The position numbers and the translations under genes were made by a program. Positions 32,058 through 40,270 of a stretch of 64,000 bases of DNA are shown here, piece by piece. The stretch is from Amnibacterium flavum (GTDB taxonomy: Bacteria > Actinomycetota > Actinomycetes > Actinomycetales > Microbacteriaceae). The stretch is taken from NCBI RefSeq assembly GCF_003097495.1, contig NZ_QEOP01000004.1, positions 62,001-126,000 on the forward strand, given 5' to 3'. The notes beneath the pieces were generated by a model, which saw only the letters and a list, made by a program, of their open reading frames with translations, was not told the DNA's origin and did no database searches. Every line of letters starts with the position of its first letter. Position 1 is the first letter of the stretch.

Positions 32058-35000
32058 ATGTGGCGTGCAGACAAGAGAAGTGACGAATCGGAGCTGAGCT
32101 CCGTGCCGGTCGCATCGCTCGCAGCCGCAGTGACGGCTGCTCACAACATCAGCGTCGGAGACCCTCGATTGACCCCTGTCAACGTCGCAGAACCGGTCTG
32201 GGACAAGTGGCGCGCCGAGCTCGCGAAGGTCGGCGGAGTGTCCCCGCTCCTGCACCTCGTCGATTCGCCCCGCACCCGCATCGAACTCAGTGCCACCCAC
32301 CCGGGAGGCCTCGCCCAGTTCATCACCGGCAAGGCGACGCTGCTGTCGAGCCTCGTCCGCGATGACATCGCCTTCCGCGCCGCGAGCATCGCCGCGTCGA
32401 ACATGACCGCGAAGGGCATCGAGCTCAGCTCGAGTCGTGGCATCGACTCCATCCACCTCGCCATCGGCATCGCCGAATGGAAGTTCGAGAAGAAGGAGTA
32501 CCGCGCACCGCTGCTCCTGCGTCCGATGACGCTGCGCCGCTACGGCAAGGACTTCGAGCTGCGCCTCAAGGGCGCCCCGTTCCTCAACCCCGCACTGGCC
32601 CGCGCCCTGCACGAGCAGTTCCAGATCACGCTCGACCCGCGCGCGTTCGTCGCGCTCGCCGGGTCGAACGACCAGTTCAAGCCGCAGCCGGTGATCGACC
32701 GCCTCCGCGGTCTCACCTCGCACATCAGCTGGTTCAGCGTGCAGCCGCGTCTCGTCGCCTCCTCGTTCGCCGAGGTCGCGCCGCGGATGCTCGCCGACGC
32801 CCGCAAGCTCGATCACCCGATCATCGATGCGCTCGCCGGCAACCCGACCGCGCGCTGGACGATCTCGGAGTCGTACACGGCGGCCGAACCGGTCGCTCAG
32901 GACCACCGTCCTCCCGCGAGCGACAATCTGCTGCTCGACGCCGACTCCGAGCAGGAGGTCGCGATCGCGCAGATCGCGGCCGGCAACTCGGTCGTCGTGA
33001 AGACACTCCCCGGCACCGGCGGAACCCAGACGATCGTCAACGCCCTCGGCTGCCTCGTCGCCCAGCACAAGCGGGTGCTGGTCGTCAGCGCGCGGCACGC
33101 GACCCTCAAGGCCGTGAGCGCGCGCTTCGCCGAGGTCGGCCTGCCGGGCGTCGCCATCTCGCCGCGCACGGTTCGCCGCGACATCATCCAGGCCATCAGT
33201 CGCAACGAGAAGGCCCAGGCCATGAGCTCGGCCGACGTCGACGATGCGCTGCTGCGTCTGCGTCACGTCCTGCTCGACTACCGGGGGGCGCTCACCCGTC
33301 AGGATCCGGTCCTCGGCATCTCCGCTCTCGACGCCCTCGCCGAACTCGCGCGCCTCGCCCTGCTTCCCGACGCCCCGCAGACCACCTCCCGACTGACGGA
33401 CCGCGCCATCGAGGCCCTCGCGACCGACCGCGCGGGTGCCGCCGAGTCGCTCGTGCGCGCCGCGGCTCTCGGCGAGTTCCGCTACGGCCCGGGCGATTCG
33501 CCCTGGTACGGCGCCAACTTCACGACCTCCCGTGCCGCGAGCGATGTCCACGGCATCGCGCGACGACTGCACGAGAACGAGCTGCCGCGCCTGCTCGACC
33601 GGGCCAACGAGCTGGTCGGCAAGACCCGTCTCCGCCCCTTCGACACCATCGCCGAGCTCGGCATCTACCTGCGCCTGCTCCTCGACATCCGCGAGACGCT
33701 CGACCGGTTCCAGCCTGTCGTGTTCGACCGCTCGCTCGGCGAGCTCATCGCGGCGACCGGCCCGCGGCGCGAGGCCGAGGCCATGAGCGGCGGCAACCGT
33801 CGTCGTCTGAAGAAGCTCGCCCGGGAGTACGTCCGACCCGGAGTGCACGTCGCCGACCTGCACGAGGCTCTCGTGCGCATCCAGCAGCAGCGCGTGCTCT
33901 ACCAGCGCTTCGTGACCGCCGGTGTGACCCCCGAGATCCCCGTCGGAATCGCCGATGTGCAGCTCGCCTACCAGCGCCTGTCCACCGACCTCGCCGCGAT
34001 TGACGAGCCTCTCGGCCAGACCGCGAGCGCGACCGCTCTCAGCCAGCTCCTGATCCCCGAGCTGCAGCAGCGCCTCGAGGCCCTCGCCGCCGACTCCGAG
34101 GTGCTCGACAACCTGCAGGAGCGCACCGCGCTCATGAGCACGCTCCGCTCGCTCGACCTCGATCCCCTCCTCGACGATCTCTCCCGCCGTCACGTGCCCG
34201 AGCATCGGGTCGCCATCGAACTCGAACTTGCGTGGTGGACCTCGGCGCTCGAGCGGATGTTGCGTACCGACCGCGCACTGCTCGGTGGCAACACCCAGGT
34301 GCTCGACCGGCTCGAGGCCGACTTCCGGCTTGTCGACGAGGCGCACGCCGCCGGGAGCGCACCTCAGCTCGCCTGGGCTCTCGCCGAGGCCTGGCGGATC
34401 GGCGTGGTCGACTGGCCGCAGGAGGCCGACGCTCTCAAGCGGGTGCTGAAGGCGGAGCAGGCGGACGCGAACTCCCTGCACCGCGCGGCGCCGCACCTGT
34501 CCCGGCTCGTCGCCCCCGTCTGGCTGACCTCGCCGTACGAGGTCGAAGCGATCTCCGACGAGATCCCCTTCGACGCCGTGTTCGTGCTGGACGCCGGATC
34601 CGTCAGCGTCGCCGAGTCGCTGGGCGCGATCCGTCGTGGACGTCAGACCGTCCTCTTCGGCGACCCCGTCACGCAGACGCCGACCGATTTCTCGATCGGC
34701 GTCAAAGACCTGAGCGCCCACCCCGACGCACCACTGCACGAGCAGAACGAGCTCGACGCCCGCCACAACGACTCGGCACTCGCCCGGCTCGGCGAGCTGC
34801 TGCCGACACTCGAACTGACCCGCAGCTACCGCGCCGGCGGACAGGACCTCGTCGAGCTCGTCAACCGGCGCTTCTACGGCGGCAAGATCCAGTCGATGCC
34901 GTGGGCCGGAACCTTCCTCGGCCGCGGCAGCCTGGTGCTCGACTACATCCGCGACGGGGGAGCCCTTCCCGACGCCGAGACCGGCACCGTCGAGAGCGTG

Positions 35001-35813
35001 GACGCCGAGGTCATCCGCGTCGTGGACCTCGTGCTCGACCACGCGATCAACCGGCCCAAGGAGTCGCTCCTCGTCGTCACGGCGAGCCAGCGTCACGCGG
35101 TCCGCGTGCAGCAGGCGGTACTCCGCGCGGTTGCCCGCCGCACCGAGGTCACCGACTTCTTCCTCCGCGAGCAGTCCGAGCCCTTCATGGTCGTGACGCT
35201 CGAGCAGGCCGTCGCGCTCAGTCGCGACCGGGTCATCTTCTCCGTCGGCTACGGTCGCACCCCTCACGGCCGACTGCTGTCGAACTTCGGTTCGCTCGGC
35301 CAGCCGGGCGGCGATCGTCTGCTCGCCGCGGCTGTCACCCGTGCCCGCCGTTCGCTCGTGATCGTGTCCTGCTTCCGCCCCGAGGACATCACCTCCGAGC
35401 GGGTCGGCCACGGTGTGCTCGCGCTCGGTGAGATCCTCGCCGAGGCCGAGGCGCGCATCTCGCAGGACCCGATCCCCGACGACAGCGACGCCATGCTCGT
35501 CGACCTGTCCCGCAGGCTCGAAGCGCTCGGACTCGAGACGGCGCTCGGCTACCGCGGCAGGGTCGCTCTCGTGGCGTCGTATCAGGGCAAGGCGATCGCC
35601 ATCGAGACCGACGGCATCGTCGGCGGCATGAGCCTCCGCGAGTCTTTGCGACTGCGACCCGAGATGCTGAAGCGTCTCGGCTGGCACTACCTGCGCGTGC
35701 ACAGCTTCGAGCTCTTCGCCGACCCTGAGTCGGTCGCGCGCAAGATCGCCATCGCTCTCGGCGCGGTGCACCTCGCGCCCAAGACCGAAGCGATCCCCGT
35801 CATCGCGGGCTGA
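32058..35813 (+). CDS. Large SF1-helicase-like protein with degenerate ATPase motifs and C-terminal nuclease-like domain
   Basis: A 1251-residue protein with the layout of MTES_1575-type superfamily 1 helicases: DUF4011-like N-terminal half, split RecA-like core and a C-terminal Vsr/DUF559-like nuclease fold. The P-loop reads VVVKTLPGTGGTQT near residue 315, so the catalytic Lys is Gly. Walker B reads VFVLDAGSVS near 840 instead of DEAS. The later elements are kept: FGDPVTQTPTDF, LTRSYRAGGQDLVELVNRRFY and TRARRSLVIVSCF. The nuclease part has AIAIETDG and LKRLGWHYLRVHS but lacks the IDlAv aspartate and YH. The frame is intact over 3.7 kb, so it is kept under selection, probably as a DNA-binding or scaffold protein rather than a motor. 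Confidence 0.8.
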   Translation: MWRADKRSDESELSSVPVASLAAAVTAAHNISVGDPRLTPVNVAEPVWDKWRAELAKVGGVSPLLHLVDSPRTRIELSATHPGGLAQFITGKATLLSSLVRDDIAFRAASIAASNMTAKGIELSSSRGIDSIHLAIGIAEWKFEKKEYRAPLLLRPMTLRRYGKDFELRLKGAPFLNPALARALHEQFQITLDPRAFVALAGSNDQFKPQPVIDRLRGLTSHISWFSVQPRLVASSFAEVAPRMLADARKLDHPIIDALAGNPTARWTISESYTAAEPVAQDHRPPASDNLLLDADSEQEVAIAQIAAGNSVVVKTLPGTGGTQTIVNALGCLVAQHKRVLVVSARHATLKAVSARFAEVGLPGVAISPRTVRRDIIQAISRNEKAQAMSSADVDDALLRLRHVLLDYRGALTRQDPVLGISALDALAELARLALLPDAPQTTSRLTDRAIEALATDRAGAAESLVRAAALGEFRYGPGDSPWYGANFTTSRAASDVHGIARRLHENELPRLLDRANELVGKTRLRPFDTIAELGIYLRLLLDIRETLDRFQPVVFDRSLGELIAATGPRREAEAMSGGNRRRLKKLAREYVRPGVHVADLHEALVRIQQQRVLYQRFVTAGVTPEIPVGIADVQLAYQRLSTDLAAIDEPLGQTASATALSQLLIPELQQRLEALAADSEVLDNLQERTALMSTLRSLDLDPLLDDLSRRHVPEHRVAIELELAWWTSALERMLRTDRALLGGNTQVLDRLEADFRLVDEAHAAGSAPQLAWALAEAWRIGVVDWPQEADALKRVLKAEQADANSLHRAAPHLSRLVAPVWLTSPYEVEAISDEIPFDAVFVLDAGSVSVAESLGAIRRGRQTVLFGDPVTQTPTDFSIGVKDLSAHPDAPLHEQNELDARHNDSALARLGELLPTLELTRSYRAGGQDLVELVNRRFYGGKIQSMPWAGTFLGRGSLVLDYIRDGGALPDAETGTVESVDAEVIRVVDLVLDHAINRPKESLLVVTASQRHAVRVQQAVLRAVARRTEVTDFFLREQSEPFMVVTLEQAVALSRDRVIFSVGYGRTPHGRLLSNFGSLGQPGGDRLLAAAVTRARRSLVIVSCFRPEDITSERVGHGVLALGEILAEAEARISQDPIPDDSDAMLVDLSRRLEALGLETALGYRGRVALVASYQGKAIAIETDGIVGGMSLRESLRLRPEMLKRLGWHYLRVHSFELFADPESVARKIAIALGAVHLAPKTEAIPVIAG

Positions 35814-35814
35814 G

Positions 35815-36003
35815 ATGGCCGAACGCAAGTCCCGGCGCGTCCGCACAGAGCCGGTGCCCGGAAGCGATCCGACTCCTCAGCTGCCGCAGCAGGTGGTCAA
35901 GGCGTCCGAGGATGCCGACGAGGGGTGGGGTGGACAGCCCTCCCGCGGATCGAAATCGGGCAACGAGGAGCAGCTCCTGCGGGACAAACCGCCCCACTAC
36001 TGA
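35815..36003 (+). CDS. Small hypothetical protein (62 aa)
   Basis: A highly charged, probably disordered protein, MAERKSRRVRTEPVPGSDPT at the start and EEQLLRDKPPHY at the end. It begins one base after the stop of the helicase-like gene, so it is cotranscribed and likely coupled to it. No domain is recognised. The tight spacing suggests it works with the large protein. Confidence 0.65.
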   Translation: MAERKSRRVRTEPVPGSDPTPQLPQQVVKASEDADEGWGGQPSRGSKSGNEEQLLRDKPPHY

Positions 36004-36010
36004 CGCCGAC

Positions 36011-36027
36011 CTGCCCAATTCGGGCAG
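36011..36027. terminator. Short hairpin between convergent genes
   Basis: CTGCCC-AATTC-GGGCAG is a perfect 6-bp stem with a 5-nt loop in the 36-bp gap between two convergent stop codons. There is no T-run, so termination strength is uncertain. Confidence 0.45.
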
Positions 36028-36039
36028 TGCGCGCGCGCT

Positions 36040-37239
36040 CTAACTCCCCGAAGCGGGCAGTTCGCGGGAGCCGTTCCGGATCCGGTAGCTGATCAGGAAC
36101 AGGATCAGCCCGAGAAGGGTCGACGCGGCACCCGCGATCGGGAGTGCTGCCGGCCCACCCAGTGCGAGCGCGGCGTTGCCGAGGGGCGGCGCGATGGCGA
36201 TGCCGATGTACATGGCCGTCGAGTACCACGACAGGGTCACCCCCGCCGATTCCGGGTCGACGCCCACGAGTCGGTGCTGGACCGGGACGGCGATCGCGAA
36301 GGCGGCGAAGCCCCAGACCGCGAAGACAACAATCGTCGCAGCGAACGACCACTCGACGAAGGTCAGCACGATGAGCGACGCGATCTGACCGCTGAGACCG
36401 ATGATGGCAGCGCGTCGACTGCCGAGGCGGTCGGTGGCGGGGCCCGCGGCGAGGTTGCCGAACACGCCGGCGATTCCGTAGCTCAGCAGGAGCACCGCGA
36501 GGAGAGCACCGGAGCCGCCGGTCGAGGGTTCGGTCACGGCGGAGCTGAAGATGTAGACGACGTTGAAGCCGGCGACCATGAGCAGCGTCGTGCCGAGCGG
36601 AGCGAGGATGCGCCGATCCGCCAGCGGCGCGAGGCGTCGGCGGAACGAGACGGGATGGCCGATCGGGAGCCCGCGCACCACGAGCGGAACCGCGACGGCG
36701 AGGACCACGGCGATACCGACGAGCGCCCACAGTGGGACGCGCCAGCCGGCCGAGCCGCCGAGGAGTGTGCCGAAGGGGGAGCCGACCGCGGTGGCGAGCG
36801 TGAAGCCGGCGCCGACGATCGCGAGGGCGCGGCCGCGCTTCTCGGGCGGGGCGAGGGAGGCCGCGGATGCGGTGGCGGTCGGCACCAGGGCGGCTGCGCC
36901 GAGACCCGACAGGGTGCGGCCCGCGATGAAGAGCCCGATCGAGTCGCTGGACGCGGCGAGTGCCCCGCCGATCGCGAACACGATGAGGCCCGCCGACATG
37001 AGGAGCGAGCGCGGAACCCGCGCCAGGACGATCGATACCACCGGCGAGGCGACTGCCACCACGAGCGAGTACGAGGTGATCGAGTAGCTGACATCGGTCG
37101 GCGTGGCGCCGAGCGTGTCCGCGATATCGGGAAGCAGGCCGGCGATCACGAATGCGTTGGTTCCGGCGACGAAGAGCCCGAACCCCAGCAGGGCCAGCTT
37201 CAGGGTTGAACCCTGATAGGATTGTTTGATCGACGTCAT
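36040..37239 (-). CDS. DHA1-type MFS exporter
   Basis: A 399-residue, 12-helix major facilitator of the drug/proton antiporter 1 or sugar-efflux type: FVAGTNAFVIAGLLPDIADTLG in helix 1, RTLSGLGAAALVPTATA, a central cytoplasmic loop near residue 190 and GPATDRLGSRRAA (motif A of the second half). The ATG at 37239 was preferred over one 18 bp upstream because a TTGACA-N17-TACTTT promoter places the transcript start on it. It is divergent from an ArsR regulator that should repress it. Substrate unknown. Confidence 0.88.
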   Translation of the reverse strand: MTSIKQSYQGSTLKLALLGFGLFVAGTNAFVIAGLLPDIADTLGATPTDVSYSITSYSLVVAVASPVVSIVLARVPRSLLMSAGLIVFAIGGALAASSDSIGLFIAGRTLSGLGAAALVPTATASAASLAPPEKRGRALAIVGAGFTLATAVGSPFGTLLGGSAGWRVPLWALVGIAVVLAVAVPLVVRGLPIGHPVSFRRRLAPLADRRILAPLGTTLLMVAGFNVVYIFSSAVTEPSTGGSGALLAVLLLSYGIAGVFGNLAAGPATDRLGSRRAAIIGLSGQIASLIVLTFVEWSFAATIVVFAVWGFAAFAIAVPVQHRLVGVDPESAGVTLSWYSTAMYIGIAIAPPLGNAALALGGPAALPIAGAASTLLGLILFLISYRIRNGSRELPASGS

Positions 37240-37245
37240 ACCGTG

Positions 37246-37276
37246 AAAGTACGACATCGTTTGATAGTTGTCAAAC
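37246..37276 (-). promoter_or_regulatory. Exporter promoter overlapping an ArsR-type operator
   Basis: On the minus strand a TTGACA (-35) and TACTTT (-10) are separated by 17 bp, and 6 nt later comes the exporter ATG. The palindrome GTTTGA-TAGTTG-TCAAAC (37259-37276) contains the -35, so a bound repressor would block RNA polymerase. The operator also lies 15 bp ahead of the regulator start. Confidence 0.75.
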
Positions 37277-37290
37277 TAACCAGGATGACC

Positions 37291-37608
37291 ATGTCTCTCG
37301 ACTACCCCGCTCCCGACATCACGGATGTGCAGCTCGTCGACGTGCTGGGCGCACTCGCCGACCCTATCCGACTGCAGATCGTGCGCGTGCTGGCCGACGG
37401 CGAACCGCATTCGAAGAGCGCACCCGACTGGGGTTTCGACGTCCACAAGTCGACGCTGTCGCACCACTTCAAGGCGCTGCGCGAGGCCGGAGTCACCCTC
37501 ACCATCGTGAACGGGCGGACCCACGCCATCCAGTTGCGTCGGGCCGAGCTCGACGAGAGGTTCCCCGGGCTGGTCGACGCGCTGGTCGCTTCGGCCCCGT
37601 CCGCCTGA
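37291..37608 (+). CDS. ArsR-family winged-helix regulator
   Basis: A 105-residue regulator. DVLGALADPIRLQIVRVLADGEPH is the typical ArsR opening helix pair, and HKSTLSHHFKALREAGVTLTIVNGRTHAIQLRRAEL holds the recognition helix and wing. No CxC metal site is present, so it probably senses an organic ligand or thiol state. AGGA lies 5 nt before this ATG; another ATG two codons earlier is possible. It is divergent from the exporter with the operator between. Confidence 0.85.
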   Translation: MSLDYPAPDITDVQLVDVLGALADPIRLQIVRVLADGEPHSKSAPDWGFDVHKSTLSHHFKALREAGVTLTIVNGRTHAIQLRRAELDERFPGLVDALVASAPSA

Positions 37609-37610
37609 GC

Positions 37611-37795
37611 CCTTCGTTTCGCTCCGCTCAACGGGCGGGCGGGTGGTGGGCCCTTCGTTTCGACGAGCTCAACGGGCGGGCGGGTGCTGAGCCCTTCGTT
37701 TCGACGGGCTCAACGGGCGGGCGGGTGGTGGGCCCTTCGTTTCGACGAGCTCAACGGGCGGGGCGGAGCCGCTCATTGAGCCCGTCGAAATACGC
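37611..37795. repeat. 41-bp tandem array of CCTTCGTTTCG-arm-TCAACGGGCGG units
   Basis: CCTTCG starts at 37611, 37652, 37693 and 37734, exactly 41 bp apart, and each is followed by TTTCG, a variable arm and TCAACGGGCGG. The arms are GCTCCGC, GACGAGC, GACGGGC and GACGAGC. A final unit lies in inverted orientation at about 37771-37792 and can pair with any of the four. The array fills the whole gap between the convergent ArsR and mscL genes. Confidence 0.9.
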
Positions 37796-37816
37796 GGGGT
37801 CTTACGACCGCTGAGG

Positions 37817-38323
37817 TCAGGCGTTCTTCGCCGGGTCGTCTTCGACGACAGCGTGCTTGCCTGTCGCGCCGAGCGCCAGATCGGCGTCGGCGCGCGCGGC
37901 CAGCAGGTCACGGATCTCCGTGAGCAGTTCGGCCTCGGTCGGCGGGACGTTGGCGGGCAGCTCATCCTCCTGCTTCTTCTTGCGGGAGAAGGCGAGCTTG
38001 GTCACGTGGTTGACCGGAAGCACGATCGCGAAGTACACGACCGCGGCGACGATGACGAAGTTGAGGACCGCGGCGAGCGCGGCGCCGAAGAGCAGGTCCG
38101 CCTCCCCGCCCGAGATCGTCGGAATGGTCACGACGAGGGCTTCGTTGAGGCTGGCCGCGTTGAAGACGGCTCCGATCAACGGGTTGATGATGCTGGTGAC
38201 GATCGCGGTGACGATCGCCGTGAACGCGGTTCCGATGACCACCGCGACAGCGAGGTCGATCACGTTGCCGCGCAGGATGAACTCGCGGAAACCCCTCAGG
38301 ACTCCGCCTTTGCCGTCGCTCAT
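37817..38323 (-). CDS. mscL: Large-conductance mechanosensitive channel MscL
   Basis: A 168-residue MscL with the conserved N-terminal amphipathic helix and first membrane span (LRGFREFILRGNVIDLAVAVVIGTAFTAIVTAIV), periplasmic loop, second span (LLFGAALAAVLNFVIVAAVVYFAIVLPVN) and the cytoplasmic coiled segment TEAELLTEIRDLLAARA. It opens under membrane tension to release solutes at hypo-osmotic shock. It is slightly longer than typical because of a C-terminal acidic tail. The start overlaps the stop of the zinc-ribbon gene as ATGA. Confidence 0.95.
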   Translation of the reverse strand: MSDGKGGVLRGFREFILRGNVIDLAVAVVIGTAFTAIVTAIVTSIINPLIGAVFNAASLNEALVVTIPTISGGEADLLFGAALAAVLNFVIVAAVVYFAIVLPVNHVTKLAFSRKKKQEDELPANVPPTEAELLTEIRDLLAARADADLALGATGKHAVVEDDPAKNA

Positions 38324-38670
38324 GCCGCCGACCCTCCTCCTGTTGTTGCCGGCTTGCTCGCCGGCGCTGAACTGGTCGAACCCGAATTCGACGAGTCGGA
38401 CGAGCTCTTCGAGCCGCCGTCGCTCGACGAGCTGGAGCTGGACGAGCTGGACGAGCTGGAGCTCGACGAGCTGGAGCCGCCTGACTTGCCGCCCGCGCGC
38501 GAGTCGGTGCGGTAGAACCCCGAACCGTTGAAGGTCACGCCGACCGGCGAGAAGACCTTGCGCAGCGGCTGGCCGCACACCTCGCAAGTGGTCAGGGAGT
38601 CGTCGGTGAACGACTGCACGATGTCGAACGCGTTGTCGCAGCTCGTGCACTTGTAAGAGTAGGTAGGCAT
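38320..38670 (-). CDS. FmdB-family zinc-ribbon protein with a long serine tract
   Basis: A 116-residue protein. The first 57 residues are a complete FmdB/CxxC regulatory zinc ribbon: TYSYKCTSCDNAFD and LTTCEVCGQPLRKVFSPVGVTFNGSGFYRTD. The second half is low complexity with an 18-residue serine run followed by Ser/Gly/Asp and Ala/Pro stretches, encoded by short near-repeats of GAGCTGGAC type. It is coupled to mscL by ATGA, an association common in actinobacteria. The function of FmdB proteins is not firmly known. Confidence 0.88.
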   Translation of the reverse strand: MPTYSYKCTSCDNAFDIVQSFTDDSLTTCEVCGQPLRKVFSPVGVTFNGSGFYRTDSRAGGKSGGSSSSSSSSSSSSSSSSSSDGGSKSSSDSSNSGSTSSAPASKPATTGGGSAA

Positions 38671-38702
38671 GTCTCTCTCTCCCCGATCCGGATGCTGCCG
38701 GG

Positions 38703-39296
38703 TCAGGTGCGATCAGCGGTGAAGCGAAGGGTGCGCGTCGGCGTGACGGCGCCGTCGACCGGTTGGTCGTGGCGCTCACGCGGGACCTCGTCGAGGACTT
38801 CGGTGTCGAAGACTACCGCGTAGACGGGAGGGCAGTTCTCCATGGAACCGAGGGTCTTGTCGAAGTATCCGCGACCCCAGCCGAGCCGCACACCCCGCTT
38901 GTCGACGCACGCCGCGGGCACGATGATCAGGTCGACGTCGTTGATCGCGGTGGGGGCGAGGAGCTCGCCGACCGGCTCGGGCATGCCGAACAGTCCCACC
39001 TCTTCGTCGTCACCCGCCGCGATCGCCCAGTCGAGCAGACCGTCGACCCGGGCGATGGGGAGGAGGGCGCGGATGCCCTGCTCGTCGGCCCAGCGGAGGA
39101 ACCCGCGGGTGTCGGGTTCGTCGGTCGCACTGAGGTAGCACGAGACGGATTTCGCGCCGACGGACTGGGCGAGAGCGATGAGTCGCTCGGTGATCCCCGC
39201 CGCTGTCGCAGAGCGTTCGGTCGAGGTGAAGTTGCGGCGACGTTCGCGCAGCTCCGCGCGCAACGCCCTCTTCTGGGGGCTCAGGTCCGCCGGCAT
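38703..39296 (-). CDS. 5-Formyltetrahydrofolate cyclo-ligase
   Basis: A 197-residue ATP-dependent enzyme of folate metabolism, converting 5-formyl-THF to 5,10-methenyl-THF. KRALRAELRERRRNF is the N-terminal substrate/ATP region, LIIVPAACVDKRGVRLGWGRGYFDKTL contains the GxGxGYYD-type ATP loop, and the C-terminal RHDQPVDGAVTPTR is typical. It is the first gene of a leftward group with the zinc ribbon and mscL and is divergent from galU, an arrangement frequent in actinobacteria. Confidence 0.93.
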   Translation of the reverse strand: MPADLSPQKRALRAELRERRRNFTSTERSATAAGITERLIALAQSVGAKSVSCYLSATDEPDTRGFLRWADEQGIRALLPIARVDGLLDWAIAAGDDEEVGLFGMPEPVGELLAPTAINDVDLIIVPAACVDKRGVRLGWGRGYFDKTLGSMENCPPVYAVVFDTEVLDEVPRERHDQPVDGAVTPTRTLRFTADRT

Positions 39297-39324
39297 ACAG
39301 ACGATTTTAGGTGTTCCGTCCGGC

Positions 39325-39330
39325 TACCCT
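39325..39330 (+). promoter_or_regulatory. Putative -10 box of galU (leaderless spacing)
   Basis: TACCCT ends 6 nt before the galU ATG. No ribosome site is visible there, which supports a leaderless transcript. Confidence 0.5.
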
Positions 39331-39336
39331 TGCCGA

Positions 39337-40227
39337 ATGGCTCACCACATCACCAAGGCAGTGATCCCTGCCGCCGGTCTCGGCACCCGATTCCTGCCCG
39401 CAACCAAGGCGATGCCGAAGGAGATGCTCCCGGTCGTCGACAAGCCGGCCATCCAGTACGTGGTCGAAGAGGCGGCCGCCGCCGGTCTTCACGACGTGCT
39501 CATGATCACGGGGCGCAACAAGAACGCGCTCGAGAACCACTTCGACCGTGTCGCCGAGCTCGAGGCCACTCTCGAGGCGAAGGGCGACCTCGCCAAGCTG
39601 GAGCGGGTCAACGAGTCGACCGACATCGCCGACATGCACTACGTGCGCCAGGGCGACCCGAAGGGTCTCGGCCACGCGGTGCTCCGCGCCAAGATGCACG
39701 TCGGCCACGAGCCGTTCGCGGTCCTCCTCGGTGACGACCTCATCGATGCCCGCGACCCCCTTCTCACCCGCATGATCGAGGAGCAGGGCAAGCGCAACGC
39801 GACGATCGTCGCGCTCCTCGAGGTCGACCCGTCCCAGATCCACCTGTACGGCGCCGCGGCGGTCGAGACGACCGACGAGGACGACGTGGTGAAGATCACG
39901 GGCCTGGTCGAGAAGCCCTCGCCCGAGTCGGCCCCGTCCAACTACGCCATCATCGGCCGCTACGTGCTGCGCCCCGAGGTCTTCGAGGTTCTCGAGAACA
40001 CGCCTCCTGGCAAGGGCAACGAGATCCAGCTGACCGACGCGCTGCAGACCCTCGCCGCCGACGACTCGAAGGGCGGCGTCTACGGCGTCATCTTCCGTGG
40101 ACGCCGGTACGACACCGGTGACAAGATCGACTACATCAAGGCGATCGTCCAGCTGGCGTCGGAGCGAACCGATCTCGCACCCGAGCTCAACCCCTGGCTG
40201 AAGAACTTCGTCTCGACTCTCGACTGA
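39337..40227 (+). CDS. galU: UTP--glucose-1-phosphate uridylyltransferase
   Basis: A 296-residue nucleotidyltransferase making UDP-glucose. The nucleotide loop AVIPAAGLGTRFLPATKAMPKEMLPVVDKP is at the N-terminus; VRQGDPKGLGHAVLRAK, VLLGDDLID and KITGLVEKPSPESAPSNYAIIGRYVL follow as in all GalU enzymes. The ATG was chosen for its -10 spacing; the frame stays open far upstream but without homology. UDP-glucose would feed the surface-glycan genes at 54-60 kb. It is followed 43 bp later by the acetyltransferase gene. Confidence 0.95.
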   Translation: MAHHITKAVIPAAGLGTRFLPATKAMPKEMLPVVDKPAIQYVVEEAAAAGLHDVLMITGRNKNALENHFDRVAELEATLEAKGDLAKLERVNESTDIADMHYVRQGDPKGLGHAVLRAKMHVGHEPFAVLLGDDLIDARDPLLTRMIEEQGKRNATIVALLEVDPSQIHLYGAAAVETTDEDDVVKITGLVEKPSPESAPSNYAIIGRYVLRPEVFEVLENTPPGKGNEIQLTDALQTLAADDSKGGVYGVIFRGRRYDTGDKIDYIKAIVQLASERTDLAPELNPWLKNFVSTLD

Positions 40228-40270
40228 CGTAGAACCTCTCCAGACCTTTTCAGCGAAAGCGGCGGCGCAC

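Noticed and set aside
31755-35846. A 1363-codon open frame on the minus strand across the helicase-like gene
   Set aside because: It is the antisense shadow of the plus-strand gene in high-GC DNA. Its protein is compositionally odd (Glu/Arg/Val-rich, no domain), whereas the plus frame shows clear SF1-like motifs.
37240-37257. Upstream ATG for the DHA1-type exporter
   Set aside because: It would lie upstream of the transcript start predicted by TTGACA-N17-TACTTT.
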